Counted from the first letter of the stretch, positions 1 through 12,721 are shown. The stretch: DNA of 64,000 bases from Oncomelania hupensis (GCA_036898135.1 CM072511.1:44770141-44834140), one strand, 5' to 3'. Made by a program: numbers and translations. The notes: generated by a model not told the origin, from the letters alone.

Positions 1-922
1 TTTATACATTACTCATTCTTTCATTTATTCATTCATTCAGTCATAATTGTGTGGCGCATGCGCGTTGTCACAGGCGCTATGCAGCCATATACCTAGATGT
101 TTTTAGTGATTTGCGTTACAGAGCAAACTGAGTCAGGTAGATAAAATCGGACCGGGGGCACGGCGCCTGTAGAGCTGGGATGCCTGATGTTTAGGACAGC
201 TGACGAAGTAGCCGTTAGGCATAGTATTGGACGCGGAGTCGCGAAAGGTGTAGTCCGTGTAACTAACAGGGCGCGCCGCCGCAGCGAGCTTTGGGGCTTA
301 ATCCACGGGCTGCTCGTGCAATTAACCGCCTCTTTAGCCGCGGTGCTAATTGTCATCCCGCTGTCGTCATTGTCACCTTGTCCACGAAAGGCGAAACTCA
401 GCCGCGACAGTGACCCCCGCTAAAAGCGGATGAAAAAAACAAGCTGTGGAACCGGCTGGTCATCGGCGGGTTTATGATGCATTGTTTGCGAGTCTGGCTG
501 ACAGCTATATTGGTTTAGGGCTGCTACTAGTGCTTGGCAGCGCGATAGCTATAGACTTCACCTAGCGACAGGCCTATAGACTTCACCTAGCGACCGGCCT
601 ATCACGCTATGCACGTGCTCATTGTACTTAGACTGCGCCTGAATGTCAATCTAGTCCGGACATTCTCGTCCGCTTCCTTCTTCCTTCCATCTGCCTGCCC
701 TTCTTGTCTTTTCTTCCGACTGACCGTGGTTGCATTGCTCACTTCTTCTCTCCAGTCTTGAGTGGGTTATTGTATTGAATTCGATTTACTTCAAGCATCG
801 AAGACACAAAGCGAGAAATCTGTTTCCCACATGATTATCTACTTCTCTATTCCTCCGTTTCTTGGGCACAAAAACACGCCCTAACACGCCAACATTCCCC
901 TCCTCCCCGTCACCACTACCTC

Positions 923-924
<2 letters not shown>
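1..924. other. Region without recognisable gene
   Basis: I see no gene here. Open frames on both strands are short, overlap each other, and show no family motif. The only internal structure is a 25-bp direct repeat at 549-573 and 574-598 (CTATAGACTTCACCTAGCGA...). The interval 860-924 is C-rich and leads into a CT microsatellite. Confidence 0.6.
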
Positions 925-958
<34 letters not shown>

Positions 959-971
959 CTCTCTCTCCCCC

Positions 972-1002
<31 letters not shown>

Positions 1003-1110
1003 TCTCTCGCTGTCTCAATTCGTTGTTTTAAGTTATTATAGTTATATAGATGTTATATTGTGCCTTATGCAATAATTTTTAAATGGACAGGTTCTATCAG
1101 ATTACATCTG

Positions 1111-1187
<77 letters not shown>
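925..1187. repeat. (CT)n microsatellites
   Basis: Imperfect (CT)n runs at 925-1012 and a near-perfect run at 1115-1187, separated by about 100 bp of unique sequence. Open frames read through here are Leu/Ser or Arg/Glu repeats and are not genes. Confidence 0.95.
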
Positions 1188-1190
<3 letters not shown>

Positions 1191-1447
1191 ACCACTGAAG
1201 CAAGAGCTGGTTTTGTTGTGTGAAATCGAACTACTTTGTACGTAGCACATAGCGCACTTTAGCTTTAAAGGCTGTGTAAGACAGCTGCTAGATATAAGCT
1301 AAATGCCGCATGGGAAACGTACGTTTTTACTTCCAAAATCACTCCTACAGGTTCTCTCGCTGACAATGTTTCTTGAGGCAGAGGGGATGGGGTGGGGAGA
1401 AAGCCAACATTAACAAAAGAGGTGGTGGTGTTTGTGTGTGTATGCGT

Positions 1448-1482
<35 letters not shown>

Positions 1483-1500
1483 TAAGAGAGAGAGTTAGAG
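1448..1500. repeat. (GA)n microsatellite
   Basis: Imperfect (GA)n run. The stretch after it, 1501-1890, has no gene that I can recognise. Confidence 0.9.
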
Positions 1501-1889
1501 GGAACGGGGAGAAATGGAAGAAAAAAAACAGTCAGTGGGAACGGAAGAAATGGTTTGGATTTAGTGCAGTGAATTAAAGCGTAAATGATCGCACGGTGGC
1601 CATGAGTACAAGAATGTTTAAAACAAAAAAAAAAGTTTTTAGACGAGGCAGACGATAGTGTGTGGGTGCCAAAGGAGGCATCTGTCTTTTACAGGGCTGA
1701 GGAGGATCGATTTTTGAATCAAGCATTCAAGGCCACTGCCAACCTCTGACGCTGTTGATTGTGGCGATGACTCATCCAGACTCACCGGCTCACCCTTCTA
1801 GCTGTTATTTTATATGTATGTTCTTTTGTTGATGATTTATAATGATGTTTGTATTCTATTTTGTTTTTGTAATCGGGGAGTTCGCGTAG

Positions 1890-2082
1890 TTGAGGTCAAC
1901 CCTCAGCCGTCCCTCGCGTGGGATGTCTTTATTGTAAAGTGACTGGCCGGTGGAGGGCATTCAATTTTCCCACTGGGGTTGTTTCAACAGATCTTTTATG
2001 CGGATCGGGGGTTGTCCGGTCCTGATTTGGCTCGGAAGAGTCCGCTGGACCTAAAGCAATAATAAATCAATCAATCAATCAA
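1890..2082 (+). repeat. Interspersed repeat family D, copy 1
   Basis: This segment (GGGATGTCTTTATTGTAAAG, then CAACAGATCTTTTATGCGGATC, then TCCGCTGGACC) recurs at about 13205-13430, 29640-29755 and 42003-42168, with a tail-only piece at 37055-37102. It ends in (AATC)n, as the 3' tail of a retroposon would. No open frame is preserved. Class unresolved: it could be a SINE or the 3' end of a LINE. Confidence 0.75.
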
Positions 2083-2206
2083 ACCCTTCTAGCTGTTGCG
2101 AGAGTATAGAAAACTCTAGCCTAGATGATCTGACCAAATGGCTGAATCATACGTGTGTCATACCGAGTGTCCGAAAAATAGATGAACATCAAAATGTTTG
2201 TATTAT

Positions 2207-2208
<2 letters not shown>

Positions 2209-2285
<77 letters not shown>

Positions 2286-2349
2286 GTGTCTGTCTGTCTC
2301 TCTATGTCTCTGTCTGTCTCTCTCTCTTTTCTTTTTCTCTCTCTCTCTT

Positions 2350-2428
<79 letters not shown>
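2209..2428. repeat. (CT)n microsatellite, interrupted
   Basis: About 220 bp of (CT)n broken by TGTCTGTG and CTTTTC variants. All three forward frames are open because the dinucleotide contains no stop; these are not proteins. Confidence 0.95.
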
Positions 2429-2432
<4 letters not shown>

Positions 2433-4628
2433 GCGTGTGTGTTTTATGTGTCATGGACCTCGAGAGAATAGTTTTGTTTGACCATACCAGTGTATATGCG
2501 TCTGCCTGTGCGTGCGTCTGCGTGTGCTTGTGTGATGTCTGTGAGCGACAGGGAGAACAGGGAAAGAGTGAATCATCATTATTGTCAAGCTCGCTGGGCG
2601 GGCTCTGCCAACTGTTACTTTAGGACACAAAGCTGATAGATAGAGCCATATAGCATCGCTCTCACTATTGCTGTCTTCTTGTCTTGTTGCTTTCGGACCT
2701 GCGAAAGTCTTGACACTGATGTATCGGATGGAGGGCTGGGAGAGGAAAGGAGGAGAGTTTGGGGATCCCGATGGGGAAAGAGAAAGAGAGGCGGGTAGGG
2801 ATAGGGAGAGAGAGAGAGAAAGAGAGAGAGAGATGTTGCAATATAATTTATTTGAGAGAGATAAGAGGGGTGGGGTGGGGGGGGAGACGAAATGGAGTAA
2901 ATATTGAGATATTCCCATATTGCTTTGAGGTTGAAAGAGAGGGGGGGAGAGGGAGGAAGAGAGAGACACAGGTGGCAGAAAAAAGTGATAAGGCTGACAA
3001 TGAATAGTACGATAAAGGACTTAATTTGGTGTTTACGATTCTGAACAGAAGAGTAATGATTAACGTACGTTACTACTAATACTAACGGATTATTTTATAT
3101 ATACATATTTAATTTAATATTTGTAGCATGAAGACAACAAACGGAAACAAAATCAGATTATTTAAGGAGCATTTTTGGAATATTTTAAAATGTTTTTTTA
3201 AACTTCCTTTTAAATTATGAGGCAGCTCTTGCAGTATAATAGACTTCTTTCACATCAAGGGTACCAGAAAGTTTTATTATCCCCAACTTGCGAAAATTAT
3301 TTTCATGTAGATTGTGCTTTTATATCTATACTTGTTGAATCAGCGGCTTGGCTTTTCATCAAACATGTTTATTTTTACCCGTTTACATGAATATGTTTAA
3401 CTTTTTTGATGACGATAAATTCGTTAAATGTATAACCGGTCACGTATCTCACAGCCCCGTGTGTTTTAGAACAACTTGTTGTTTTTATGGCTAGTTTTCC
3501 TTGATGATAATTGTGGTTGCATGTCTTTTAATGTTGACTTGTTATTGATGTCTGATGATGATGGAAACCACATTTCGACGTTGTTCATCTTGTTTATGTG
3601 CGTTGCTTCCCTTTCTTCTGTTCCATGTGCCGTTCTGATGACGACGTAACGGCGGGTTGAACAGGTGGGCATTTATTTTCAATCTTTTTATTTTATTTCA
3701 ATGTTTGTGGATCGATTTGTGTTGGACATGTACGAACTTGTTCTGTTGCTGTACTCCCACCAACATCATCACATGAATCTCTCATTCTCCTCCTCCTCTT
3801 CTTCTTTCTTACAATCCACAATCCTATTCCTTCTTCTTCTCCTCCTTCTCCTCATAAAAAAGGTGTTATGTGATATATTTCTATTAAAATGTTTTCGGGA
3901 CACTATTGTTTCCTTACAGTTAACAATGGCAACATCTTTAATCACGCGAGATGCTTTACACAGAATTTGGGCTTTTACCACTTATGACAACCCTGTCAGA
4001 ATTACTTGATAAAGCAGCAGGAGCCTGTAGAAGCTGATGCAGACATAAACTGCTTTATATACTTTTCTCATCATTTGCCTTTATGTATTAATGAGTATTT
4101 GGTTTCGTATATTAATTATTTCTTGATCTTTTTCCACTTTTACCGTTAGTATATACGGTTCTTTTTTTAATTTCGGATTGGAGCTATTTCTTCTCTTTTT
4201 TTTAAAGTGTGTGTGCGTGTGTGTGTATGTGTGTGTGTGGCCGTTTTCGTCTTCTTGTCATCTAGAGCTAAACCGTAATAATTTCGTGTAGCTCTAATAA
4301 TAGGGGTTCACTCGTTTGGCCTGAAAATAATCGGCTGTGCAAGCCAGTTCCAATCACCGTCTATTCACTGAGCCAATAATCTGTTTTTCTATCTCCATGC
4401 TTTTGCACGTTGCCGCGTAGTATACAGCGTGCGGTCAATGGCAACCGAACCTGTATCAATACGCTCTCGCCGTTGCCTCCCTCCGCTGGCTGATCGATTG
4501 GTAATCATATCGCGCCGTGGACATTGCTAAGTGGGGGAGCTTGTCCCCTGTTAGAGAACCGTTAGACTGCTTTATTAACCTACTTACCCTCCCGCCGACA
4601 CCCTCCCCACCTCCCCTATATCTATCCG

Positions 4629-4636
<8 letters not shown>
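2429..4636. other. Region without recognisable gene
   Basis: This stretch holds short (GA)n at 2804-2833, a TCC/TTC-rich stretch near 3783-3856 and (GT)n at 4207-4238. A sequence near 3630-3690 (CTGATGA...TAACG...AACAGGT) has a diverged partner at about 20630-20690 and may be a repeat family. I see no protein domain. Confidence 0.55.

Positions 4637-4705
<69 letters not shown>
4637..4705. repeat. (CT)n microsatellite
   Basis: Near-perfect (CT)n run within a wider pyrimidine-rich region (4590-4990). Confidence 0.95.
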
Positions 4706-4709
<4 letters not shown>

Positions 4710-5143
4710 CACGCTCTCCCTTCCCTACATTTCTCTCCTGTTTGTAACCCCTCTCTCTCCCTCACCCTTCCTCCATCTTTCCCCTTGCCTCTCCACCTTT
4801 CATCGGTTCCTGTACTCTTTTTCACCATTTTTGTTATCATTATATTTGTCGCCACTTCTACCTTTAACCACACACTGCTGTCATCGTCCTATCCCCAACC
4901 CGTTCTCCTCCCTCTCCCTCCCTCTCTCTCTTTGTGAATCTCTCTCTGTGAGCCCCCATCCCTCCCCCCTCTCTCTCCTCTCCTATGATGCATCCAACCA
5001 ACTTGACTCAACTCTTCTAGTTCTGTTTGTCGCTGACTCCTGTTTTCCTTTTTATCATCACTCTTCGAACGACAGGAAGGAATTCCATTGTGTTGTTTCG
5101 TTTAGCCGAGAAAATTGCAACTCGTCGTTAAGTGTATCAATCG

Positions 5144-5206
<63 letters not shown>

Positions 5207-5586
5207 GATGCTATATACGCGCCTTTCCCCAAATCAATCAGGCTCAAAGCGCGGCAATCTGTACCAACATACACGCTCACCTGTCTCATCCACCCTTACA
5301 CACACAACAAATACACATCCATCACTCAAACAGGTGGTGTAAAGGCAGAAAAATCGCTATTGGAAGACGGAAAGAAAATGAAATGTTTATTTTTTAAATC
5401 TTAAATTGACTTCGTCCAGTACCATTATTGAAGGGAGAGAGGAAACAGGAGTGCCCGGAGAAAACCCTCGTTGACCTCAATAGTCTCGTGCCTAAGTCAC
5501 ATACGTTCGTCCCTTGCGGGAATCGAACCCGCGACCTTCGGCATAGGAAACCGGCGACTCATCCACTGCGCCACGAGGCCACCCGA
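5144..5586 (-). repeat. tRNA-derived SINE, family B, copy 1
   Basis: On the minus strand this begins with a tRNA-like head: A-box-like TGGCGCAGTGG and B-box GGGTTCGATTCC (plus-strand reading ends near 5586). It has a unique body and ends in an (ATT)n tail, read here as (AAT)n at 5144-5205. It matches 28200-28635 (plus strand) over essentially full length, and matches 42983-43276 and 17095-17375 in part. An RNA polymerase III retroposon is the best reading; it is not a functional tRNA because the head runs straight into the SINE body. Confidence 0.85.
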
Positions 5587-5799
5587 TACATGCAAAGACG
5601 CACGCTTTTGTGTTCCTTCCTAATCTTAGAGAATTTCTACTAATTTGTGTGGCATTGGTTTTGATAATTATTTGAATAAAAAAACAGAACTGCGAGGACG
5701 GAGGATTGAGACTTGATGGTCATTATATTTCACGTAGCGGGAGATAAACAACTTAGACTGGTCCAGCGTAGAACTGGAATTCTCTCAACTGCAAAGACA

Positions 5800-5917
5800 G
5801 CTACAGCTTGTTTTGTTCGCATCTGGAGATTTGGGCGGTTTGACCTGGATTCGATCCTATTCCCGGTATGCGCTTTGAGCGACTCATTGAGCTAGCACAC
5901 TTGCGCTCAGTTACAAT

Positions 5918-5976
<59 letters not shown>
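5800..5976 (-). repeat. tRNA-like SINE head followed by (GA)n
   Basis: The minus strand of about 5825-5897 contains TAGCTCAATGAGT (A-box-like) and GGATCGAATCC (B-box-like) at roughly tRNA spacing. A (GA)n run occupies 5921-5976. I found no second copy in this window, so this is a probable SINE head or tRNA pseudogene. Confidence 0.5.
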
Positions 5977-5979
<3 letters not shown>

Positions 5980-7180
5980 GTTGCTTATGCATAGGACCAA
6001 TACGGAGGGAAGGGAGTAAGCAATTGGGTTTTCAGTTATGTGAAACACACATACACGCGGCGTAGTCGAGTCGAGTCTGCTGAATGAAGCATACGCCCAG
6101 CATCTACGGAAAGACGCGGAAGCTGAGAGAAGAGCCCCCGTGTCCTCTCCATCAGAGATCGGAACAAACAACGGCTCTCCTCTCTCTCCCTTTGAAAAAG
6201 ATCAGCGGGCTTTGAAAAGGCAGCAATAAACAGGGTGGCTACAAAAAGTCTCCACAAGAGGGTCTAATAGCTCATGCCGCAGTACCGCCGATCACCATTA
6301 ATTCCACCCTCCCCCTCCCCCACAGAACCCTCCTCTAGCAAACAAGCTGCCGTCGTTGTTGTTATTGTGTCCCATCGCCAAGCGCTTGCCCAGAAGACCC
6401 CAGTTCAAACAATCACCCATTTTCTGCATAAAAAGTAAGGTCAGTCACCCATTTCAAGGCTTATGTGTACGCACACACACACACGCACACACACACAAAC
6501 CCACCAACCTATTGGAACAAAAGCCTTTTTCAAAAACGTCACGGTAGAAAAGGGGATCAATGAAATATTAAAAGAAAACAAATGCGCGCGAGAATGCTAT
6601 TAAGAGTTCATTTCAACTTTCCATCTTTAGAGTAATAGGAGGAAACAATGTATTTGTTCTTTGGAAATATTTAGAGTTAGATTTCAAGTTAATTATTACA
6701 CACGTTATATTTTATCCTGAGAGTTACCAAGTACATTTTGTTTGATTAGAAATTCTTCTTCCCATTCTTCTTCTTCTCATGCTTCTTCTTCTTCTTCTTC
6801 TTCTTCTTCTGTACGTTTAAGAATATGTGTCTTCTGTTCTATCTCGACATCAAAAAAGGGGGAAGAAAAACCACGATCCCTTTAACAAGCCCTTACAGGT
6901 CATGAACCCGTAACTGTTTTTTCTGTAGCAGTAGCAATCACCTTGTTTACACAAAATGCTACAACATCCTCAGACGTCTGTTTTTCATTATTTGCCCTCC
7001 GTCTCGATCCATCCATCCATCCCTCTAAACGCTCGCTTTATCTTATTCCTCTCTCCTGAGTCGGCATACACATGTATGTTGTTCCTTAGTAGTCCAATCC
7101 AACAGGCTTTTTGAAAGTAAGTAAATCCTATAAAAATTATATATATTCTAATTTACTCTTTACAGTTGTGTTTACAACTA
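5977..7180. other. Region without recognisable gene
   Basis: Contains (AC)n at 6472-6497 and (TTC)n at 6766-6809. Otherwise no open frame with a family resemblance. Confidence 0.55.
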
Positions 7181-7514
7181 AAAAAAAGTCCCACGGAATC
7201 GAAGGGGTATGAATATGTTTATTTTAACTTTTTAAAGCGAACTATTTTTTTATGCGAATGCATTGGGGAACCCCCATTTTTACCGCCCAGATATTGTTCC
7301 GCATGACGTCAGGAATCTACAGCCAAGTGATGAAATGTGCAGGTGACAATGTCAATGGCATTGTTGATCCACAGGCTTGGAAGTCTCGTCTCTCGTAGGC
7401 CTCAATTACATACTATACATACTATACCACGTACCTTTGTAGGAGGGGAAAGAAAAGACTTCAAAGCCTGTGGTTGATAAATGCATGTAGTATTGGTCTG
7501 ATGCAGGCTTGCAT

Positions 7515-7770
7515 GAGGCATGGTGGCCGAATGATTAGAGCGTTGGCTTGCGGATCGGAACGTCCCGGGTTTGAGCCCAGGCCGGGCATTGTGTTGTGTC
7601 CCTGGGAAAGACACTTTACTCTCGTTTCCTACTCCTTCGGATGAGAGTATAAACCGAGGTCTAGTCTGTGTCGCATACATTACATCATAACGGACTTTAA
7701 AGATCATGACGCTCATGTCCTAAACGGGTGAGCGCCGGTAACAAGAACACACCCAGCATGCACCTTGGTA
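7515..7770 (+). repeat. tRNA-derived SINE, family A, copy 1
   Basis: The head GGTGGCCGAATGATTAGAGC carries an A-box-like stretch; B-box-like GGGTTTGAGCCC follows near 7568. The body (GAGAGTATAAACCGAGGTCT...) matches the minus-strand copy at 11030-11440 closely. This copy stops after AGCATGCACCTTGG, so its 3' third is absent compared with the other copy. It lies inside the candidate transposon, upstream of the pseudogene. Confidence 0.85.
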
Positions 7771-7802
7771 AAAAAAAGTGCCATAATGATCAACACGATT
7801 GA

Positions 7803-10097
7803 TTGTGGGCAAATACGGCAAGACAAGACAAGGCAATAGAGGCAGTTTGTGCATCAAATTCTGCAGTTCACATCATTGCTGGAAAGGCTTATTCTAGGGA
7901 AATTAGAGCACATTTTCTTGTCGAAGCAGCATTGAGTGCAATATTTGTAAGCACTTCCTTCAACATGTCATGGCTGTTGCTCCATCCTGACACTTTGTCC
8001 AATGATTACAATCCTAGGAAGGAAAACGGTGATTGTCAAGAAGAAGAGGCACTTCTACATAATCCTGCAGATCTTGACATAACAGAGTCTGTTGGCAATG
8101 ATGACTTTGATTAGGCTCTTTTTGAATCACTGAGGCAGGGCAAAACAACAGCAAGAGATGCTGCAATACATCCTGTATTAGGACGCATTAAAGCAAGGTT
8201 GGAAGATTTCAAACGACAATGTTCAAGCAGAACGAGCAAGCTATGGATTCAAGAAATGGTACACCTCCTTCACACAGCAATATAGGCTGAGAGAACTGGA
8301 GACTTCAAGCTCCATCTATCTGCTGTTGCCAAAATGTTGCCCTATTTTGCTGCTTCGGGGCACAACCTCTACACCAAGTCGGCCAGGCTGTACTTACAGC
8401 AAATGATGGAGTTGAACAAAACCTACCCAGAAGTCTATCACGATTTCATGGCAGGCCATCGCGTGAAAAGGAGAAGCGATCGCTATAGGGCTGGTCTGTC
8501 GGTGATCTGGTGATTGAGCAAACTTTGATGAGGACGCTGACTTCAAATGGTGGCCTAACTATAGGGCGCGGAATGGGCGAACGACAAAGGCTTGTTTGGC
8601 TTCCCTCTATGCCCGCTTGTGCAACAGCAAACCAATGGATGCAATCCTTGACGCAAACAGAGTTCACAACAAGTGAGCAGCACAAAGATTCTTCTGAAAT
8701 AAGGCAAGAGAAAGACCACAAAGAAACTTTGACAGTCATCAACTATGTTTCATCAAAAACTCCGTTTTGCGCTGACATGAGTCTTAGGTCTATTGCTACT
8801 GGCCAAGCAGCTGACTCATCTGTCAATGCTGACCAAGCTGTTGAAATTGGTCAGCGCATTCCCCAAGGGATGACGGGTCAATCTCCAGCTGACGTGACGT
8901 TCAAGAAAAGCAATCAAGCAGTCACAATGGCGACAAAAACTGGAGTGACTATTGGCCAGGAAATGGTGTAAGTGAATCCGCAGTTATTGTTTCAAAGGTT
9001 GGTGCAAGTCGCTGGGAATGATACCAACAGGCTCGAAGAAATGTTTTACTATGGACTGGCCAATGTACCTGCCTCCTTGTTTGATGCGACAGGATTCCCC
9101 AGAAAAGCCAACAAACATACTCTTACAGGATTACTCTGGTCTGCTGTCAATGAAACTGCATCCTTGCCAAGAGAAAATGTTTAATTCATTCTCGATGGTG
9201 GATCCCTTTTGCATCGCCTTCCATGGCCCAGAGGGTCGTCCTAAAAGATCTAGCAGAGATGTATGTCAGCTTTGTTGCTAGGAAACATACACTAGCTACA
9301 ATTATTTTCGATGGCTATGTTGATGGCCCAAGTACCAAAGATGTTGCCCATCTTCGAAGAAGCAAAGGCATGGTTGGGAGACATGTAGCCTTTGATCCTA
9401 ACACGATCCTCTGCGAGACGAAGGAAATATTCTTGGCCAACTGCGAAAACCGGAACAACAGTCTGTAATAACATTCTTTTTGCCCATGCATTCTGTGGAT
9501 ACGACACGACATCTCATCCCTTCAACATCTCAAAATCACTCACAGTCAAGAAGCTTGATTCAGGAGAGCTCCTGGATGAGGCTAGAGTATTCAATGATAA
9601 GATGTCAAGTCATGATGCTGTTGCAGCGGCTGGTGAGAGGGTATTTGTTCACCTGTACTGTACAGTGAAAAACGTTCTGATACCTTGACCAAACTGTGGT
9701 TTGTCAAATATGAGCAAAAAGTGTCTGCAAGCCATACACAAATCCAAGCTAAAGTGCTCCCCCAACAGCAGCAGCAGCTGAATTCTATGCCTACAGAACA
9801 TTATACCAAGTCCAGGAGTAGCTGAGTCTAGACAGAGACCATGGTCTATCACCAATGGATTGGGAATGGAAGTTACAGGAGGGTGGGCTACTTCCAATCA
9901 TAACTAATAAGCCAGCTTCTCCATAGGATATTTTGAATGTTATCCGCTGCTGCTGCTAGAAAGACTGCTCAACTGGCAGATGCAGATGCAGAAAGCACGG
10001 ACTTACGTGCACCATAGCTTGTGGAGAATGCCGTGGAGTCAGCTGCACAAACTCTGTGGTTCAGCTGGATGACGAGTCGGATTCTGAGAGCGACTAA
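7803..10097 (+). pseudogene. Degenerate multi-copy invertebrate gene with C-terminal CXC-type Cys-rich domain
   Basis: One long ancestral reading frame can be followed across about 2.3 kb, but it is broken many times. In-frame stops occur near 8112, 8284, 8969, 9182, 9825, 9928 and 9961. Frame changes occur near 8500, 9215, 9465 and 9680. Recognisable blocks in order: ASGHNLYTKSARLYLQQM (about 8355-8408), RQRLVWLPSMPACA (about 8580-8625), ADSSVNADQA (about 8811), NPQLLFQRLVQVAG (about 8972), IIFDGYVDGPSTKD (about 9301), ILFAHAFCGYDTTS (about 9474), and a C-terminal cluster CSTGRCRCRKHGLTC then CGECRGVSC (about 9970-10062). I remember this block order as an uncharacterised family found in many copies in marine invertebrates, with a PIN-like central part; that is recollection, not a search. 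The central part looks shortened, as an internal deletion near 9465 would explain. The Cys-rich end resembles tesmin/CXC zinc-binding repeats. It is certainly non-functional here. Confidence 0.75.
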
Positions 10098-10506
10098 GGT
10101 AGACCACTTCTATATTCTACTGGAAAACTAATCAATTTCCTGGGTTTTTCTGTTTTTCTTTATTTCGTGTGTCTTCCTTTTAACTAATCTTTTTTCTCTT
10201 GTGAATTAAATAGAAGTCGACTTTTACAATCGAGATCAAGATTTTTAAGATCATCGGAATTTTGCATTTATACCCCTATGTTAATTAAATTTTAATCCAC
10301 AGTCAGAACCAAAACTGACACAGAAAGCGTTGAAACAGATTTTCGGAATGTATATGTTAAGAGCTTTCATTTGACATGCAACATGATATGGTTTTGAATT
10401 AAATGTTTATTTCAAGTAATCTCCCTTTGACGTTTTGAAGTGTGAAAAAACATAAGCACCAAAAATCATGTTTCAGACCCCTTTTTTTTACTGGGACTTT
10501 TTATAG

Positions 10507-11012
10507 GTTATTCCTCATTGCTTAAAGAATATTTTTTACTGCATAGCATTTTTATAGGAATTAGTTGCTTATTTGGCTATTTATTTCATTACTGGGACTG
10601 GACTATAGCTGCTGTCCCACTTGCATCACTGTTAATATTATTTTATAACAGTGCTCAAATTCGTGCTAATTCGCATTGTGTGGATTTGCTACGCCTAATA
10701 AGGTTTATCTGCTTCTCGTACATTGAGGACCACGGTCAAGGGATGGGACATGGATGTAGACTTGTTTATGACAGGAAATGAGTGAGAATGAATGTGTGTA
10801 TTAATAATAAGTATGTTTGTCAGTAATGAGTATGCGTGTTGGAAAGGGATATTGGAGTAGGTTTAAAGCGAATTGATGAGTCGATGATAGTCTCTAGTAT
10901 GCCATGATGTGAAGTTAGGACTTTATCGGCTTTTGGTTGTTGTTTTCCCTCCTTTCTCACCTAATCCACTCCACCTCTCTGTCTGTCTGTCTGTCTGTCA
11001 GTCTCTCTCTCT

Positions 11013-11029
<17 letters not shown>
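10507..11029. other. Region without recognisable gene
   Basis: A hydrophobic 87-residue open frame at 10518-10781 shows no family motif and is probably chance. (CTGT)n and (ATTT)n tracts near 10978-11045 lead into the tail of the next SINE. Confidence 0.5.
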
Positions 11030-11048
<19 letters not shown>

Positions 11049-11440
11049 TCGTTCTTATATAGCGCTTTTCCAGCTCAAGAGCTGCTCAAGGCGCTGGCCG
11101 ATACAGGATCTAACTCAAGCCGCCCGAGACGCCCACCCGCAGCCTTTGGGCGCATGGTCTGACGCCCGTACAACTGAGCACAATCCTGGGCAGCCAGGGA
11201 TGGGGGAGAAGGACCTAAGTGCATGCTGGGTGTGTTCTTGTCACCGGCACTCACCCGTCTAGGACATGAGCGTCAGGATCTTTAAAGTCCGTTATGATGG
11301 AATGTATGCGACACAGACTAGACCTCGGTTTATACTCTCATTCGAAGGGGTAGGAAACGGGAGTAAAGTGTCTTTCCCAAGGACACAACACAATGCCCCG
11401 GCCTGGGCTCGAACCATTAGGCCACCGTGCCTCCGTTGTC
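11030..11440 (-). repeat. tRNA-derived SINE, family A, copy 2 (longest)
   Basis: On the minus strand the order is a shortened tRNA-like head (GGTGGCCTAATGGTTCGAGC), the body shared with 7515-7770, a second half shared with 42187-42365, then GCGCTATATAAGAACG and an (AAAT)n tail (plus strand about 11014-11048). About 400 bp in total. The head lacks most of the anticodon-arm region seen in the copy at 7.5 kb. Confidence 0.85.
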
Positions 11441-11844
11441 CGCTATCGCAGTATAAACATACTTATTTGTGTGTGTGTGGATAATATATATGCGATTATA
11501 AAATTGTCAGCCATTATTTCATTATATTATTTTTTTTCTATCCCCTCTTTTCCTCCTTCTCCTCCTTCTCCTCCTCCTCTTCGCCTTCTTCTTCTGTCCC
11601 TATTTTTTTTCTATACCTCCTCTTCCCTCCCCCGTTCTCTTTTCCTCGCTTGAATGGTGAGCTGCTTAGCCGGTTGGTTTAGCGAGGACAAGTCGTGTAG
11701 TAGAATGAATTTGTATCGAACCTGGGGGACTGGGAGCTGGGAAGAAAACACAAGAGAGACGTTACATGATGACTAGCGGTGCTGGATAGAAACATTACTC
11801 AGCTTAGGTGAGACATCGCGAAACTCTCTCTAGCCCACCTTCCC

Positions 11845-11850
<6 letters not shown>

Positions 11851-11903
<53 letters not shown>

Positions 11904-12043
11904 TCTCTCTCTTCCCCCCTTCTTTTCAATGGAGGGAGCAGGCCTCGTCATGTCTTGGGCAACGCTCGCTGTATGAGACTGGGGTGGGGGATAAGGAATA
12001 AGGCGTCCTCGATAACATCAGTTGACATACACGCACACACACA

Positions 12044-12075
<32 letters not shown>
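11851..12075. repeat. (CT)n and (CA)n microsatellites
   Basis: (CT)n at 11851-11899 and (CA)n at 12031-12075. Between them, 11900-12030 is unique with no gene. A GTC/ATC-rich stretch at 12438-12545 is also low complexity. Confidence 0.9.
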
Positions 12076-12076
<1 letters not shown>

Positions 12077-12721
12077 GCACGCGCCGTCCCTCCCGACCAC
12101 CAACCGTGTGCAAATTCTCGGAATTGTTTCCGACACTCTAGAAATGTCAGGGACCACGCGCTCACCACCAAGCTCCGTTACCCAATTTACCTCTCCGCTT
12201 TCGCCACCACACAAGCTCAAACGTTTAACCCGTCACATACTCACACACTCACATCACATTAAGGGATTGCATTCTCTCATTGTCTGATATCACGGTTCTA
12301 CATTGTAGATATTTCACTTCATGATCTTAACGTTAAGTTGCCACATTGATTAGCTGCCTTTCTGTAGTTTGCCGCGTACCGACAGTATTGCCTTTGAACT
12401 TATTACTACTATACTTGGAATTCTGGGGCTAGACATCATTTTTATCATTATGATCGTCATTATCATCATCGTCGTTGTCCTCGTCATCGTATTTGTGTCG
12501 TCGTCATCGTGTTCGTCTTCGTCGTCATCGTCATCATCATCATCGGTTTCACTAATACCAATTTACTACGCTCGGACGTTTTGTCGATTTGGCTGAAAAG
12601 AATCTCTTAGTCTCTCTTTTGGCACCTCCCCATCCTCCATTCCATATCTTCATTATGCTCGCCTCCCCCCACCCCCTTGCCCCACACCCCCTCCTGTTTC
12701 TACTGCCGGTCAGCTTAGGTG

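Larger units (their letters stand above)
7181..10506 (+). mobile_element. Candidate DNA transposon remnant with short terminal inverted repeats
   Basis: The left end (7183-7215) reads AAAAAGTCCCA, ten bases, GGGGT, one base, TGAA. The reverse complement of the right end (about 10473-10504) reads AAAAAGTCCCA, ten bases, GGGGT, one base, TGAA, with identical spacing. The pair encloses a degenerate gene (7803-10097), and a family A SINE lies at about 7515-7770. I infer that the pair are the termini of a DNA transposon that carried the gene. No clear target-site duplication is visible beyond a possible TA. The superfamily is unknown. Confidence 0.45.
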
